Counted from the stretch's first letter, positions 36,603-45,660 are shown. The stretch is DNA of 64,000 bases from Carnobacterium viridans (GCF_900102725.1 NZ_FNJW01000008.1:868001-932000), one strand, 5' to 3'. A program made the numbers and translations. The notes: generated by a model not told the origin, from the letters alone.

Positions 36603-37141
36603 CTATAAAAAGTCCACACCCAACATCTCGTCCGGTATGTCATCTTTCGATTCTTTTTGATCCTTAAATAACAAATTGATCATGGTTGAAACTCCAACTA
36701 CATCATGTTCAAATAAAAATTCATCTCGTGACATATTGAAATACCTTCTACACATCGTGTATAGGAAGTCCCAATCTACATCTAGCGTGCCTTCCTTGTT
36801 GCTAGTGCCGCTTTTGCTTTTTTTGCTGCTTCTTTTAGATCCGCCTGAAAGGCAATATCGAAAAAATCGTTATAGAACTTAACAACGCTTTTTGGAGTCG
36901 TATTTTCCATTACTTCTTCATAAGTCACATCTAGACCATTTGCTTTCATAACTGAAGTAGTAAATTTGGCCATTGCAGCATTGCTACCATTTTGTAACTC
37001 TTTATCAAATTCTGTTTGATTCATTCCAAATAAACTATCCATATAAATCCAAACTGCATTATTAACTTTATAATCACGTTCTTCACCTGTGATATCTGAT
37101 TTGAATGATTTCAATGTATTATTAAAAATGTTACTCATCAT
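36603..37141 (-). CDS. Tail assembly chaperone gpGT, predicted -1 frameshift product
   Basis: The gpG frame contains the slippery heptamer A-AAA-AAA (36824-36818, in register with gpG codons 107 and 108). A -1 slip enters a frame open to the TAG at 36603, adding about 70 residues (including DVDWDFLYTMCRRYF and KDDIPDEMLGVDFL). The extension overlaps the region just before the tape measure gene, as in lambda G/GT. The fusion would guide tail tube assembly on the tape measure. Confidence 0.8.
36782..37141 (-). CDS. Tail assembly chaperone gpG-like
   Basis: A 119-residue acidic-to-basic protein between the major tail protein and tape measure genes, the canonical gpG position. Its 3' end AAA-AAA-GCA region is the frameshift site described for gpGT. 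SD GGAGG is 5 bases from the ATG. It is probably the abundant unshifted chaperone. Confidence 0.8.
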   Translation of the reverse strand: MMSNIFNNTLKSFKSDITGEERDYKVNNAVWIYMDSLFGMNQTEFDKELQNGSNAAMAKFTTSVMKANGLDVTYEEVMENTTPKSVVKFYNDFFDIAFQADLKEAAKKAKAALATRKAR

Positions 37142-37162
37142 TTGTTCCTCCTAATTTGAATT

Positions 37163-37190
37163 AAAAAAAAGAGGCCCTTAAAGGCCTCTT
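37163..37190 (-). terminator. Intrinsic terminator/attenuator after the major tail protein gene
   Basis: AAGAGGCC-TTTAAG-GGCCTCTT followed by T8 on the minus strand. It would reduce expression of gpG and tape measure relative to the highly needed major tail protein. Confidence 0.8.
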
Positions 37191-37198
37191 ACTAATTA

Positions 37199-37885
37199 TT
37201 AAAGCTGTGGATCTACTGCAGTTCCTGCAGTTAAACGACATAAATCTAAAGATGCTTTATCGTAAAAACCAAGTTCTAACAATTTGTTACGATCAAATAC
37301 AGCTGCTACTTCAGGTTTACGTAAGTCAGCCTTAGCATAAATACTATTGTTAACATCATCATCCGAATCAGCTATAGCTGGTTGGTAAACTAAAGCATTT
37401 CCTACAACATTGTATGCTGTAACTTGTGCTTCTTTATTTTCTGTTTCAGTCGATGGGTTCAATCCGACTGGTTCTAATTGGCATTTAGGAACGTTTATAA
37501 TAACTTCTTTACCATTTTCGTCAGTCATTGGGAATGCAAACCGGAAAAACTTGCGAATTGGATTAGAGTTATATCCATAAATACCTTCTGCCAATTTAAC
37601 AGCCCCTGTTGACCATTCTGCAAAACCTTCAGGTAAATAAGCAGCATTTAATGTGATGGTTAAATCAGATACTTTTCCTAAATCAGAATGTTTTTTATTT
37701 GATAAAAATAAAGGATTAGACTCGTAAGTCATTTCTGTTTCTGCAGATTGAAGTGAAGGTACTACCTCTGTTCCTGTTTCTTCATCATAAACTGGTGCTT
37801 CCGTTTCCGTTTCTTCTGTAAGCATCTTCTGGAAATATCCATCACCTAAACCTGTCATTAACGTTTGTTTAACTGTTTTTACCAT
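37199..37885 (-). CDS. Major tail protein
   Basis: About 228 residues, beta-rich, located between tail terminator genes and gpG, as for siphovirus tube proteins (phi13/TP901 types). Blocks such as KVSDLTITLNAAYLPEGFAEW and VYQPAIADSDDDVNNS fit. I place the start at the ATG 37885 after AAAGGGG; the frame continues 18 bases upstream without a good start. Confidence 0.85.
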   Translation of the reverse strand: MVKTVKQTLMTGLGDGYFQKMLTEETETEAPVYDEETGTEVVPSLQSAETEMTYESNPLFLSNKKHSDLGKVSDLTITLNAAYLPEGFAEWSTGAVKLAEGIYGYNSNPIRKFFRFAFPMTDENGKEVIINVPKCQLEPVGLNPSTETENKEAQVTAYNVVGNALVYQPAIADSDDDVNNSIYAKADLRKPEVAAVFDRNKLLELGFYDKASLDLCRLTAGTAVDPQL

Positions 37886-37923
37886 TGTAATTTCCCCTTT
37901 CAAATTAAATAGCCGATGATTAA

Positions 37924-38289
37924 TTAATCACCGACTACAGTTCTTCTAATATCTTCGATTACTTCATTTTCCGATTGATCAGCTGCAGGTCTTAAATGTG
38001 GTTTGGGATAGTCTTTATAAGTTCCAATTTCATGAAAGTACAAATGGAGGTTAGGCCTTGGAGCCCATCCAATTAAACGATCATTACTTTCTTTCTCAAA
38101 CATTATCCCTTCTAAACCAGCACCTGTTTTATTCAAACCTTTAGCTCTTGCAATTCCTTTGGCAGCATTAACTATTTTATTAGCCCCACTATCCATTGCT
38201 TGAGGAAGTCTTTCCACACGATTGATTGCTTCATTAATATCTTTATCCGGACCATCTTCACTACCAACAAGTTCGCCTTTAAATTTCAT
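37924..38289 (-). CDS. HK97 gp10-like head-tail joining protein
   Basis: A 121-residue protein with a helical N-terminus (NEAINRVERLPQAMDSGANK) and the C-terminal pattern HEIGTYKDYPKPHLRPA typical of gp10-type neck/tail completion proteins. Overlaps the next upstream gene by 4 bases. Confidence 0.82.
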   Translation of the reverse strand: MKFKGELVGSEDGPDKDINEAINRVERLPQAMDSGANKIVNAAKGIARAKGLNKTGAGLEGIMFEKESNDRLIGWAPRPNLHLYFHEIGTYKDYPKPHLRPAADQSENEVIEDIRRTVVGD

Positions 38290-38636
38290 TTTCTCACTTC
38301 CAAAAAATAATGATAATTCGGATATCTTGTAGTGTTATTTTCGCTAATCACTTCTAACCAGTTAGTTGTAATCAATCCATTTTGTTCTAATTCAGATTCA
38401 ATTTTAGATAACATAGTTTCCTCAGCTTCAACATCTATAGGAACGTCAGAAAAAACATCAATTTGATACCATATATTTTTTAACCCTTTTTTATTACTTA
38501 AACGAGTAGAATAATTATCTCCTAGCGTATAACGAATATACGGAAAAGTTTCAACGGATCCTGAACCATAAAAATATTTATAACCACTAGCTTTCAGAAT
38601 TATATTAATTTCTTGCTTGAGTGTTATTGGACCCAC
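38286..38636 (-). CDS. Tail terminator/completion protein
   Basis: A 116-residue protein with the pattern of gpU/DUF3168-like tail terminators (FPYIRYTLGDNYSTR; WYQIDVFSD). It probably starts at GTG 38636 and overlaps the upstream gene. Assigned mainly from position between connector genes and major tail protein. Confidence 0.7.
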   Translation of the reverse strand: MGPITLKQEINIILKASGYKYFYGSGSVETFPYIRYTLGDNYSTRLSNKKGLKNIWYQIDVFSDVPIDVEAEETMLSKIESELEQNGLITTNWLEVISENNTTRYPNYHYFLEVRK

Positions 38637-39027
38637 CTTCTTTCGCTAAGAGCATTTCTAACTCGTCATTCGTAAAATCAGGAAACACTTTTAATATATC
38701 AAATAGTGTTTCTTTCTCGTTATTAAGAATAGCGGTCATACCTGAGTGAATATGCAAATTTAAAGGGATTAAAACTTGTCTCTCAAGTTCAATCCCTTTA
38801 TTACCAAATTCAATTTTATCTTGACTGTGTATTCCTTTTAATCGAAAAAAATACCAGCCTAACTCTTTCAGTTCATATTGTCCTGGAATGACAGTATTGA
38901 ATTCATCCTTTTTGTTGGTTTTCTCAACAATAGTGATAATTCCATCATTATAGGCATTTTGAATACGGTTATTGCGTAATTGTTTATGAAGCACTTGTAT
39001 CACGCTCCATAGCCAATTTAAATCCAA
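38605..39027 (-). CDS. Head-tail adaptor/closure protein
   Basis: A 140-residue protein in the head-closure position, after the connector adaptor and before tail completion genes. Its beta-rich central segment (YELKELGWYFFRLKGI) fits minor head-tail joining proteins. Family assignment is positional. Confidence 0.65.
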   Translation of the reverse strand: MDLNWLWSVIQVLHKQLRNNRIQNAYNDGIITIVEKTNKKDEFNTVIPGQYELKELGWYFFRLKGIHSQDKIEFGNKGIELERQVLIPLNLHIHSGMTAILNNEKETLFDILKVFPDFTNDELEMLLAKEGGSNNTQARN

Positions 39028-39283
39028 ATGAATTCAAATCTGGCAAGAAGTTTTGATAAAACAGCTCACTTGCATTTGCTCTTACATATCTAGCTCGATC
39101 AAATACAAGCATTTTCCCTGTTCTGTCTTTAGTAATATCAAAATCATCAGAATGTTCTATAACGTATTGATAAGCGTTCGTTAAATTATTTTTGAATACT
39201 TCATCAGATTCAACGCCTAATCCTGACTCTTTCACGTAAAGTTCTTTATACTCTTTTGTGATTTCAGCTGTGATAGGTACCAA
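38984..39283 (-). CDS. Head-tail connector adaptor (gp6-like)
   Basis: A 99-residue mainly helical protein directly downstream of the capsid genes, the standard place for HK97 gp6-like adaptors that ring the portal. It overlaps the following gene by 44 bases. Confidence 0.7.
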   Translation of the reverse strand: MVPITAEITKEYKELYVKESGLGVESDEVFKNNLTNAYQYVIEHSDDFDITKDRTGKMLVFDRARYVRANASELFYQNFLPDLNSFGFKLAMERDTSAS

Positions 39284-39295
39284 AATACCACCTCA

Positions 39296-39493
39296 CTATT
39301 CTTTAATTGGTTCTGTTCCAATATATTTCTCATCTTGTAAAAACTTGATACGTTCCGGAGCAACTTCTCTTTGAGTTGCTGGAAAGACTTTAAATTCTCC
39401 AGCCGCAGTATAGTGACGACCTTTCTTGTGTTCCCCTGTTTTTAGTTTGTCTTCTGTATCAAAGAAACCTTTTAACACTTTAAATTTTTCCAT
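39296..39493 (-). CDS. Small head-region protein, unknown
   Basis: A 65-residue protein (MEKFKVLKGFFDTEDKLKTG). Similar short proteins follow the capsid gene in many cos siphophages; they are often annotated hypothetical and contain a beta hairpin. It may be a capsid or connector accessory. Confidence 0.65.
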   Translation of the reverse strand: MEKFKVLKGFFDTEDKLKTGEHKKGRHYTAAGEFKVFPATQREVAPERIKFLQDEKYIGTEPIKE

Positions 39494-39509
39494 TTTAATA
39501 TTCCTCCTC

Positions 39510-40721
39510 TTAAACTTCTGGGTCTTCTACAACAACAATAGGGTTAATAGTATCTTGTTTTACTAAAACTGCATCAGCTTCAGTTGCTGGGACAGTTACT
39601 CCTGTAATACTAGATAGATCCAATACGATAAACGCATTTGAGTTTTTAGCTACACCTGCAGCAAACATTTTAGCAATGTATAAATCCATGTCTTCAATCG
39701 CTAAGGTTTCTTTGTACAATTCAAGTTCTAAATCACCAGCAACAGCTAACAAGTAATTTTTTAAGTTACCTAATACTGCTTTACCTTCAGGAACTGCATA
39801 AGATTGAACAACGTTTTCTCCATTTGGTAATGGTAGTTTTGTCCAAGCACCTGTTTGAGTATTTTGGAAGAATAGGTTAGGGCTAACTTTTGTTTCATAA
39901 GTTACAGGGTTAACGACCATTGAAATTTGACCGTTGATCATTTTTTCTTTAGCTAAAAGTGCACGTGGGCCACCTAAAGATTTTGGTGTTAACTCAGTAA
40001 TAGATACTGTTTCTTTTGCAGGGTACACACCATCAACAGCACCACTTAATTTACGCATCATACCGATTGGTTTTAACTTACCATCTCCGTTAACAACGCC
40101 TTCTTCTAAAGTAGCCGTCATTACTTCACGCAAGAAAGTTGTCACGTATTGAGCTAACCATGCTGGACCTAATTTGAAGTAACCTTTTGGCAATGCGATA
40201 AAACCACTTAATTTACTTGCTTGTAAATCTAATGTTTTAAAAGCACCAATAAGAATCTGACGAATATCAGCAGGAATTACATCCCAGTAAGCTGTTTGTT
40301 CAGAAGGATCACTGTAAATATACTTAATCACTGCTTCAGTATATTGATTGTCAATTTGTGATAGTAATGGGTGTTCTTGAGAGATATCTTCCATAAGCGT
40401 TTCAATAATAGTAGTTGGGAAAGTTTCATCTAATCCATCAACTTTTTGTTTTTCAACTGCTTCAGCAAAAAATTTCTTTTCCTTTGAAGTCAATTGGAAA
40501 CGTTTAGCACGTTTACCCATGATAGATTCATCAGCACGTCCATTTTCGAATAACGCTACTTCTTCTTGAACACTTGCTTTCATTGTGTCCGCCAAAGCTA
40601 CTGAATAGTTTTCAAAAGCTTCTTTCTGTTTTACTTCATCATCCATATTTAAAGCGGCATACATCGCTTGAGTAGCTAACTGTAATGTCTTGCTCTTTTT
40701 ATCTTTTAATTCAATTGTCAT
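39510..40721 (-). CDS. Major capsid protein, HK97 fold
   Basis: A 403-residue capsid subunit. The first about 100 residues are helical and charged, like an HK97 delta (scaffolding) domain removed by the adjacent ClpP-like protease. The rest has capsid blocks such as LDLQASKLSGFIALPKGYFK and EEGVVNGDGKLKPIGMM. Order protease-capsid-connector is conserved. Confidence 0.92.
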   Translation of the reverse strand: MTIELKDKKSKTLQLATQAMYAALNMDDEVKQKEAFENYSVALADTMKASVQEEVALFENGRADESIMGKRAKRFQLTSKEKKFFAEAVEKQKVDGLDETFPTTIIETLMEDISQEHPLLSQIDNQYTEAVIKYIYSDPSEQTAYWDVIPADIRQILIGAFKTLDLQASKLSGFIALPKGYFKLGPAWLAQYVTTFLREVMTATLEEGVVNGDGKLKPIGMMRKLSGAVDGVYPAKETVSITELTPKSLGGPRALLAKEKMINGQISMVVNPVTYETKVSPNLFFQNTQTGAWTKLPLPNGENVVQSYAVPEGKAVLGNLKNYLLAVAGDLELELYKETLAIEDMDLYIAKMFAAGVAKNSNAFIVLDLSSITGVTVPATEADAVLVKQDTINPIVVVEDPEV

Positions 40722-40755
40722 TTGATTATCTCCTTTTATTTGGCATTAAAAAACT

Positions 40756-41517
40756 TTACAAATATTGGCTAAAAGCCTTCGTAAAGTTATCTAAAAACGT
40801 ATTTGGTTTTTTTATTTCATCATTTTTTTCTGGTTCTTGAGCTTCTGGTTTAGTTTCAATTGGTTTATCATCATCTACCTTAGCCTTTGCTGCATACTTG
40901 CTTAAAAGACTAGCTACTAAGTTACTTTCAAAATCAATTTCAGGTTCGATAGTTTCTTGTACTACATCGTTGGCAAATCCAAGCTGTTCAGCTTCTTCTG
41001 CAGTTAACCATGATTCGTTATCCAATAACTCAATTAATTCTTCCTCGGTGCCTTTAAATCTTTCCATATAGACATTTCGATAAGATTGCTCAAGCGATTC
41101 TAAAGCTTTTGCTTCTCTTAACAAATCTGTACGGTTACCAAACACGCCGGACCAAGGATTATGGATCATGTAGGTGGTGCCTGTTTGCATTACTAAAGTT
41201 TGACCACATAATGCAATTATTGAAGCAGAACTTGCTGCAATACCATCAATCACTACATCTATTTTTTCAAAATTATTCATTAAGAAATTACGAATAGCAA
41301 CACCTTCAGTAGCATCGCCACCATAGGAATTAATATGAACTGTCACTTGATCTTTACTCATACCGTTGACAGTGAATTTCACATCATCTAAAGTAACTCC
41401 ATTCCAATAATCACCAATATCACCATAAAGATAAAGTTTATTACTATCTGTAGTAACATTTGCTTTAATAGGATTTTCAACCATCATTTTTGCTAACTTT
41501 TTATTCAGTATTCTCAC
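40756..41517 (-). CDS. Head maturation protease, ClpP-like
   Basis: A 253-residue prohead protease with a Clp-type Ser-His pair: Ser96 in GIAASSAS and His119 in TYMIHNPWSG. The pattern HINSYGGDATEGVAI is typical. The C-terminal about 60 residues are lysine/glutamate-rich. It should process the capsid delta domain. Its start overlaps the portal gene end. Confidence 0.92.
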   Translation of the reverse strand: MRILNKKLAKMMVENPIKANVTTDSNKLYLYGDIGDYWNGVTLDDVKFTVNGMSKDQVTVHINSYGGDATEGVAIRNFLMNNFEKIDVVIDGIAASSASIIALCGQTLVMQTGTTYMIHNPWSGVFGNRTDLLREAKALESLEQSYRNVYMERFKGTEEELIELLDNESWLTAEEAEQLGFANDVVQETIEPEIDFESNLVASLLSKYAAKAKVDDDKPIETKPEAQEPEKNDEIKKPNTFLDNFTKAFSQYL

Positions 41518-42646
41518 CCCCTCTCAGTTTTTCCATGTTTTTGGTCATGTAAAAATCATCCATCCCAGGTTTATCTATTCGTTCATACCCTCCAGCTTCA
41601 CGTACATCATTCGGTGTAAATGTACTTGATCCTACAAGTTTTTCTGCAGGACCTCCAATATCAAAAATACTTATATAACGAAGCTTGACTATGGATGGGT
41701 TTAAACAACTACCTTTCATGAAATCAACTTCCTCAAAAAACTTACGGTTAATTTCATCAGTAATTTTTTCAACCATTGGCTGAATGACGTTTGAAATGTA
41801 ATCATCTTTATGGTGGCTTGTGTCAGACATGTCACCATAAATTAAAGCTGGATGTATCCCAACAGCTTCAAGTACAGTATTCAAATATTCGTTAGAAACT
41901 TTGTTTAATTCATCAACTTGACTGCGAGTATTTTGTTCTCGACTTAGTTCTGTATACTCCATTCCATCTTGTACTGGAACAATTGCCTCTGAATTATTAC
42001 TAAAAGATTTAAATATTTTATCTACAAATGTTTGTAAATAATCTTGTGCTTTTGCATTCTTCGCTAAATTACCTGTTAATTTTGCTGTGCCTCGAATTTG
42101 ATTAGTACGCATAGCCACTTGAACTAAACGGTTAAATAACATTCCGTATGAGTCATCTAAATTCTTTAAAAGTGTTTTAATTTTAGTGTTGTTATAATTC
42201 AATCGAATTACTTTACTTTCAAAAAATGATTTATCAAATTCAAAGTCATCTTTTACTACTTTCGTATAGACGTTCTCTTTCAAAACATACTTTGTTACTT
42301 CAAAATCATCCGCAATAATAAATTGATCATCACTAGTCACGACAATTAAAACTTCTGTATCTTCAAATAATTTCCGGACAACTTCCTCCCAAAAATCAGT
42401 TGCATTTTGATTAATATTTGGTTGGACATTTAAGTGATAGTAAAGTGAATCAGGTTTATATTTCCCTTTTTCATATGTTTTCCAGTTAACCAATGACAGA
42501 CTTCGTGCAATCCGTCCAACTACAACATCTATAGCTCGTTGCTTCATCAATGTAGTGTTGTAGTCATCATGAAGAAGAGATATTTCTTTAATGATATTGG
42601 CATCAGGGTTACGACTAAAATAATTAAAAACTCCTATTTTTCTCAC
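41501..42646 (-). CDS. Portal protein, HK97 family
   Basis: A 381-residue portal subunit forming the dodecameric DNA channel. Family features include LNVQPNINQNATDFWEEVV, VLEAVGIHPALIYGDMSDTS and the C-terminal FTPNDVREAGGYERID. It lies between terminase and protease genes, with two small genes separating it from TerL. Confidence 0.92.
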   Translation of the reverse strand: MRKIGVFNYFSRNPDANIIKEISLLHDDYNTTLMKQRAIDVVVGRIARSLSLVNWKTYEKGKYKPDSLYYHLNVQPNINQNATDFWEEVVRKLFEDTEVLIVVTSDDQFIIADDFEVTKYVLKENVYTKVVKDDFEFDKSFFESKVIRLNYNNTKIKTLLKNLDDSYGMLFNRLVQVAMRTNQIRGTAKLTGNLAKNAKAQDYLQTFVDKIFKSFSNNSEAIVPVQDGMEYTELSREQNTRSQVDELNKVSNEYLNTVLEAVGIHPALIYGDMSDTSHHKDDYISNVIQPMVEKITDEINRKFFEEVDFMKGSCLNPSIVKLRYISIFDIGGPAEKLVGSSTFTPNDVREAGGYERIDKPGMDDFYMTKNMEKLRGGENTE

Positions 42647-42661
42647 CTTCTTTCATGGTAT

Positions 42662-42690
42662 AAAAATAGCCGATACCATTTGGTAGCGAC
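42662..42690 (-). terminator. Hairpin between the 88-residue gene and portal
   Basis: On the minus strand GTCGCTACC-AAAT-GGTATCGGC (two mismatched positions) is followed by TATTTTTAT. It may attenuate transcription from the inserted small genes into portal. Confidence 0.45.
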
Positions 42691-42694
42691 TTTC

Positions 42695-42961
42695 TTACTT
42701 AAATGTAAATTTAATATTTTCAAATTTCTTATAGGCATCAAAGTAAATTTCTTCTTTGTCGCCGTTGTAAGTCAATTCGTAGTACATACCATCACTTATT
42801 GGTGTACTTAATAACGCTTTGTTATTCTTTAATACTTTAGTACTCCAAACCACATAAACATCCTCTGGATTAATAACTTTATTGTCAGTTACATCTAAAT
42901 GATTATTAGTATATTCAGCAACAATTTTTTTACATTTTTCAATAAATTCTTGTGAATCCAT
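42695..42961 (-). CDS. DUF6275-like small phage protein
   Basis: An 88-residue protein (MDSQEFIEKCKKIVAEYTN; then VYVVWSTKVLKNNKALLSTP) that matches my memory of DUF6275 proteins, common in Gram-positive prophages near the terminase. The pattern -VWS-K-L-N-K- is the hallmark. Function unknown. Confidence 0.7.
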   Translation of the reverse strand: MDSQEFIEKCKKIVAEYTNNHLDVTDNKVINPEDVYVVWSTKVLKNNKALLSTPISDGMYYELTYNGDKEEIYFDAYKKFENIKFTFK

Positions 42962-43004
42962 CTTTTCCCCACCTTATAATTTATTTAAATTAAATAATCT
43001 CTTT

Positions 43005-43262
43005 CTAATCTTCAACTATGATACTTGCAAGAAAAGGTTGTGGCCTGCCAATATCCATATAATTACCAAAAATACTTATGATATGCCATAACTGATCACG
43101 GTAATAACCATCTTTGGTTAATTTCAACTCAAATGGCCATTCTTTGTGATTAGGATTATACTTTTTGAGCATATCTTGCATTTCATAATGATGTGCTTCA
43201 AGAATAGTTTTGCCAAAATCCGTTAATTTAACTTTCACTGTTTGATTAACATTTAGTTCCAT
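43005..43262 (-). CDS. Small phage protein between TerL and portal
   Basis: An 85-residue protein beginning MELNVNQTVKVKLTDFGK. I chose the ATG at 43262 because AAGGTG lies 7 bases upstream; the longer frame to 43319 would run into terL. Blocks WPFELKLTKDGYYRDQLWHI and IGRPQPF recur in phage hypotheticals. Function unknown. Confidence 0.65.
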   Translation of the reverse strand: MELNVNQTVKVKLTDFGKTILEAHHYEMQDMLKKYNPNHKEWPFELKLTKDGYYRDQLWHIISIFGNYMDIGRPQPFLASIIVED

Positions 43263-43278
43263 AATAACAACACCTTCA

Positions 43279-44985
43279 CTAAAAATTAATGTCTCCAATA
43301 ATAAACTCTTCTTGTTCATCTAATTCGTTAGCACGATACAGTGCATGTACCAAAGATTGAAAACCATCAGTTTTACGTTTTACTTCTTCTTTTTTAAGGA
43401 ATACTTTTCCCGCTGACGTTTCCTTTACAAACACATTATTTGTATACCAACGCATTAAAGGATTGTCTCCAAATCTAAATTTATGATTTGCAAACCCATC
43501 TTCAATACGTGGAGCCATTAATGGATGAATCGATTGAGGTCTTTTAATTGGATCAACAATAAATCCTTCACGCTCCAGGAGCGGTCTTAAGATATCTAAC
43601 TTAAAATTATCGGCTACTATTTTTTCAACTCCATATAATTCTCTAGCTTTTATAAACCAATTAACTACATGCATTGGATCTAGTGATGGTTCATCAATAA
43701 CTTTCATTAATCCTTGTTTTTCCCATTCTTTAATAGGGGCTTTTTTACCCCCACCATTAGAATTAGAACTATTAGAATAACCATAATGCACATCGACAAA
43801 ATGTTTTATGGCAAAACTGAACGTTTCAAATGAATATTCATCACCGTACTTAAACAAAAGTCCACATGCTGCAAAATCTCGAACACTACCAAAGTCTAAA
43901 GATCCAATAGGTGTAAGACCTTCTAAATCAAAGAACGGTCTATTGGTAGCCATAATTTCATCTTTACTGGCCACACTATGCTCTTGGTCGCCTTCAATGT
44001 AGTTCATTCTTTTAGTAACAAAGGCTGCACGTTTAGATGGTTCAAAAACAAGTTCTGTATATTCACTTTTAACTTTTCTTAATAATCTTCTACCTCGAGG
44101 AGTTAGAGGATTGCTAAATGCTGGATTAGCTTTTTCCCAATTAGTAGGGTCATCCATTTCTTCAATGGTGTCCAGTTCACAAATAAATGGAAATATTCCA
44201 TTAAATTCTTCTTCTCCATTTAGGATAGCTTCACAACGATTATATTTACTGTCAAAGTAACCACCACGAACAAACCCTTTTGTTCCTATAAAAAATTGTC
44301 TACCCCATTGTGTTTTACCTAAACCACCAGATAGTACATCAACAATGTCTGAGTTTTCCATCTCATGAAATTCATCATAAATAACAGCTCCTTCACGTCC
44401 ACCATCCAGTGTGCTTGAATTAGCTGCTACAAATAAAATTTCTGATTGTGTCTCTAAACTAGTAATACGAGATTTGTAAGCTTCAAATTCTCCAGGTACT
44501 CCATCATAATCTTCAGGAGGATGTGCATTTAAAGTTTCATGCCCTTTTTTTGTAATAACCAATCGTACATCTTTAGCAGAACGTTTAGCTTGTCTTTCAG
44601 AGTTAGCCGCTAGAGTGATATCGTATGCTTCTACGCCATGTAAGGAACTGATAAAGTAATGGGACAAAGTGGAAATAAAACCATTCTTTCCGGCTCCACG
44701 TCCTAATATAATAACAAATTCATCAAAAACTACTTCGTTATACTCTTTATCGAATAGAAATATAAACGGAACTAAAAACTTTTCCCATTCGTCTAAATCA
44801 AAATACCAATTTTCACTAAACTCTATATAATCAGTAATTTGTTGCTCGTCAAAATAATAAATATCATCCCTAGGCAGGATTTCTCTTTCTAAAAATTCTA
44901 ACAACTTAACCCTTTTTTCATTTAATAATATTTCATTATTTTTATATCGCTCAATGTAAGATTCGATATATTCATTTTTTAACAT
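43279..44985 (-). CDS. Terminase large subunit
   Basis: A 568-residue packaging motor. Walker A GRGAGKN at about 95-101, Walker B VIYDEFHEM near 205 and a C-terminal nuclease domain with GSLDFGSVRDFAACGLLF place it in the HK97/Terminase_1 group used by cos phages. It overlaps the TerS stop by one base. Confidence 0.94.
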   Translation of the reverse strand: MLKNEYIESYIERYKNNEILLNEKRVKLLEFLEREILPRDDIYYFDEQQITDYIEFSENWYFDLDEWEKFLVPFIFLFDKEYNEVVFDEFVIILGRGAGKNGFISTLSHYFISSLHGVEAYDITLAANSERQAKRSAKDVRLVITKKGHETLNAHPPEDYDGVPGEFEAYKSRITSLETQSEILFVAANSSTLDGGREGAVIYDEFHEMENSDIVDVLSGGLGKTQWGRQFFIGTKGFVRGGYFDSKYNRCEAILNGEEEFNGIFPFICELDTIEEMDDPTNWEKANPAFSNPLTPRGRRLLRKVKSEYTELVFEPSKRAAFVTKRMNYIEGDQEHSVASKDEIMATNRPFFDLEGLTPIGSLDFGSVRDFAACGLLFKYGDEYSFETFSFAIKHFVDVHYGYSNSSNSNGGGKKAPIKEWEKQGLMKVIDEPSLDPMHVVNWFIKARELYGVEKIVADNFKLDILRPLLEREGFIVDPIKRPQSIHPLMAPRIEDGFANHKFRFGDNPLMRWYTNNVFVKETSAGKVFLKKEEVKRKTDGFQSLVHALYRANELDEQEEFIIGDINF

Positions 44986-45527
44986 TATTTTTTCAATAAC
45001 CTATTTCGAGCTGGAGGTTTTCCATCATTTCTAGGTAGTAATTCAGTTAGTTGTCCGATAATCTCTTTAAAAGTTTTATCTCTATTGTCGTAGTTTTCTA
45101 CGATTGGCCTTTTTCGATCATAAGGAAGTTGACTTTCTGATTGACTAAACTTTTCGTACTCGCCATTTTCAAGAATATCTTTCCAATTATCATCAAGAAG
45201 AACTTTAAGTCTAGCAGCTTGTGTAATAAGCCCTGTGACTAATCTTTTTTTCTTCTCCGGAATTTCATCAAATATTTCATATAGTCTTTTTTCTTCACTA
45301 CTAACTAATTTTTCCAAAATTTCTACTCGATCATTCAACAAATAGAAAGGACTGATTTTCAAAGCTTTAGCAATCTTATTAATAACTTCTAAACTAGGCG
45401 ACTTAGAGCCATTTTCAATAGCTTTGTAGTACGAATAAGAAACTCCTGTCATTTCAGAAACTTCTTTTTTGTTTAATCTTTTTTCTTCTCTTATTTTTTT
45501 TAAGCGAGTTCCAACTTCTAGTTTCAA
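44985..45527 (-). CDS. Small terminase subunit with N-terminal XRE-type HTH domain
   Basis: A 180-residue protein. Residues about 5-60 are a classic Cro/CI helix-turn-helix (LNKKEVSEMTGVSYSYYKAI, then SPSLEVINKIAKALKI). The rest (about 100-180) has the P27-like tail RPIVENYDNRDKTFKEIIGQ followed by LTELLP. It is immediately 5' of terL and just after a G-rich cos candidate. The usual small terminase has a non-XRE HTH, so this looks like a domain replacement. An alternative is a stand-alone regulator that took the terS position. Confidence 0.75.
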   Translation of the reverse strand: MKLEVGTRLKKIREEKRLNKKEVSEMTGVSYSYYKAIENGSKSPSLEVINKIAKALKISPFYLLNDRVEILEKLVSSEEKRLYEIFDEIPEKKKRLVTGLITQAARLKVLLDDNWKDILENGEYEKFSQSESQLPYDRKRPIVENYDNRDKTFKEIIGQLTELLPRNDGKPPARNRLLKK

Positions 45528-45540
45528 TTATTCATCAACT

Positions 45541-45660
45541 CCTTTCCATCGTTTTCCAAAAGGCCGGTACCTAGGGGGGAGGGGGGTAAATAAAACATGG
45601 TTTAGTCATTTAATTGACCCCATCCCGCTGTTGCGTTAAAAAAGTTATTTCGCAAATTTT
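45541..45660. other. Candidate cos/packaging recognition region
   Basis: Non-coding DNA between the HNH-side genes and terS. It contains overlapping palindromes GGTACC (45566-45571) and CCTAGG (45570-45575) running into two G6 tracts split by one A (45574-45586), very unusual in this AT-rich prophage. Phages with an HNH next to terminase generally package from cos sites in this position. The cut site cannot be placed from sequence alone. Confidence 0.5.

Noticed and set aside
36463-36667. Small rightward frames opposite the tape measure start
   Set aside because: They are antisense shadows without ribosome binding sites.
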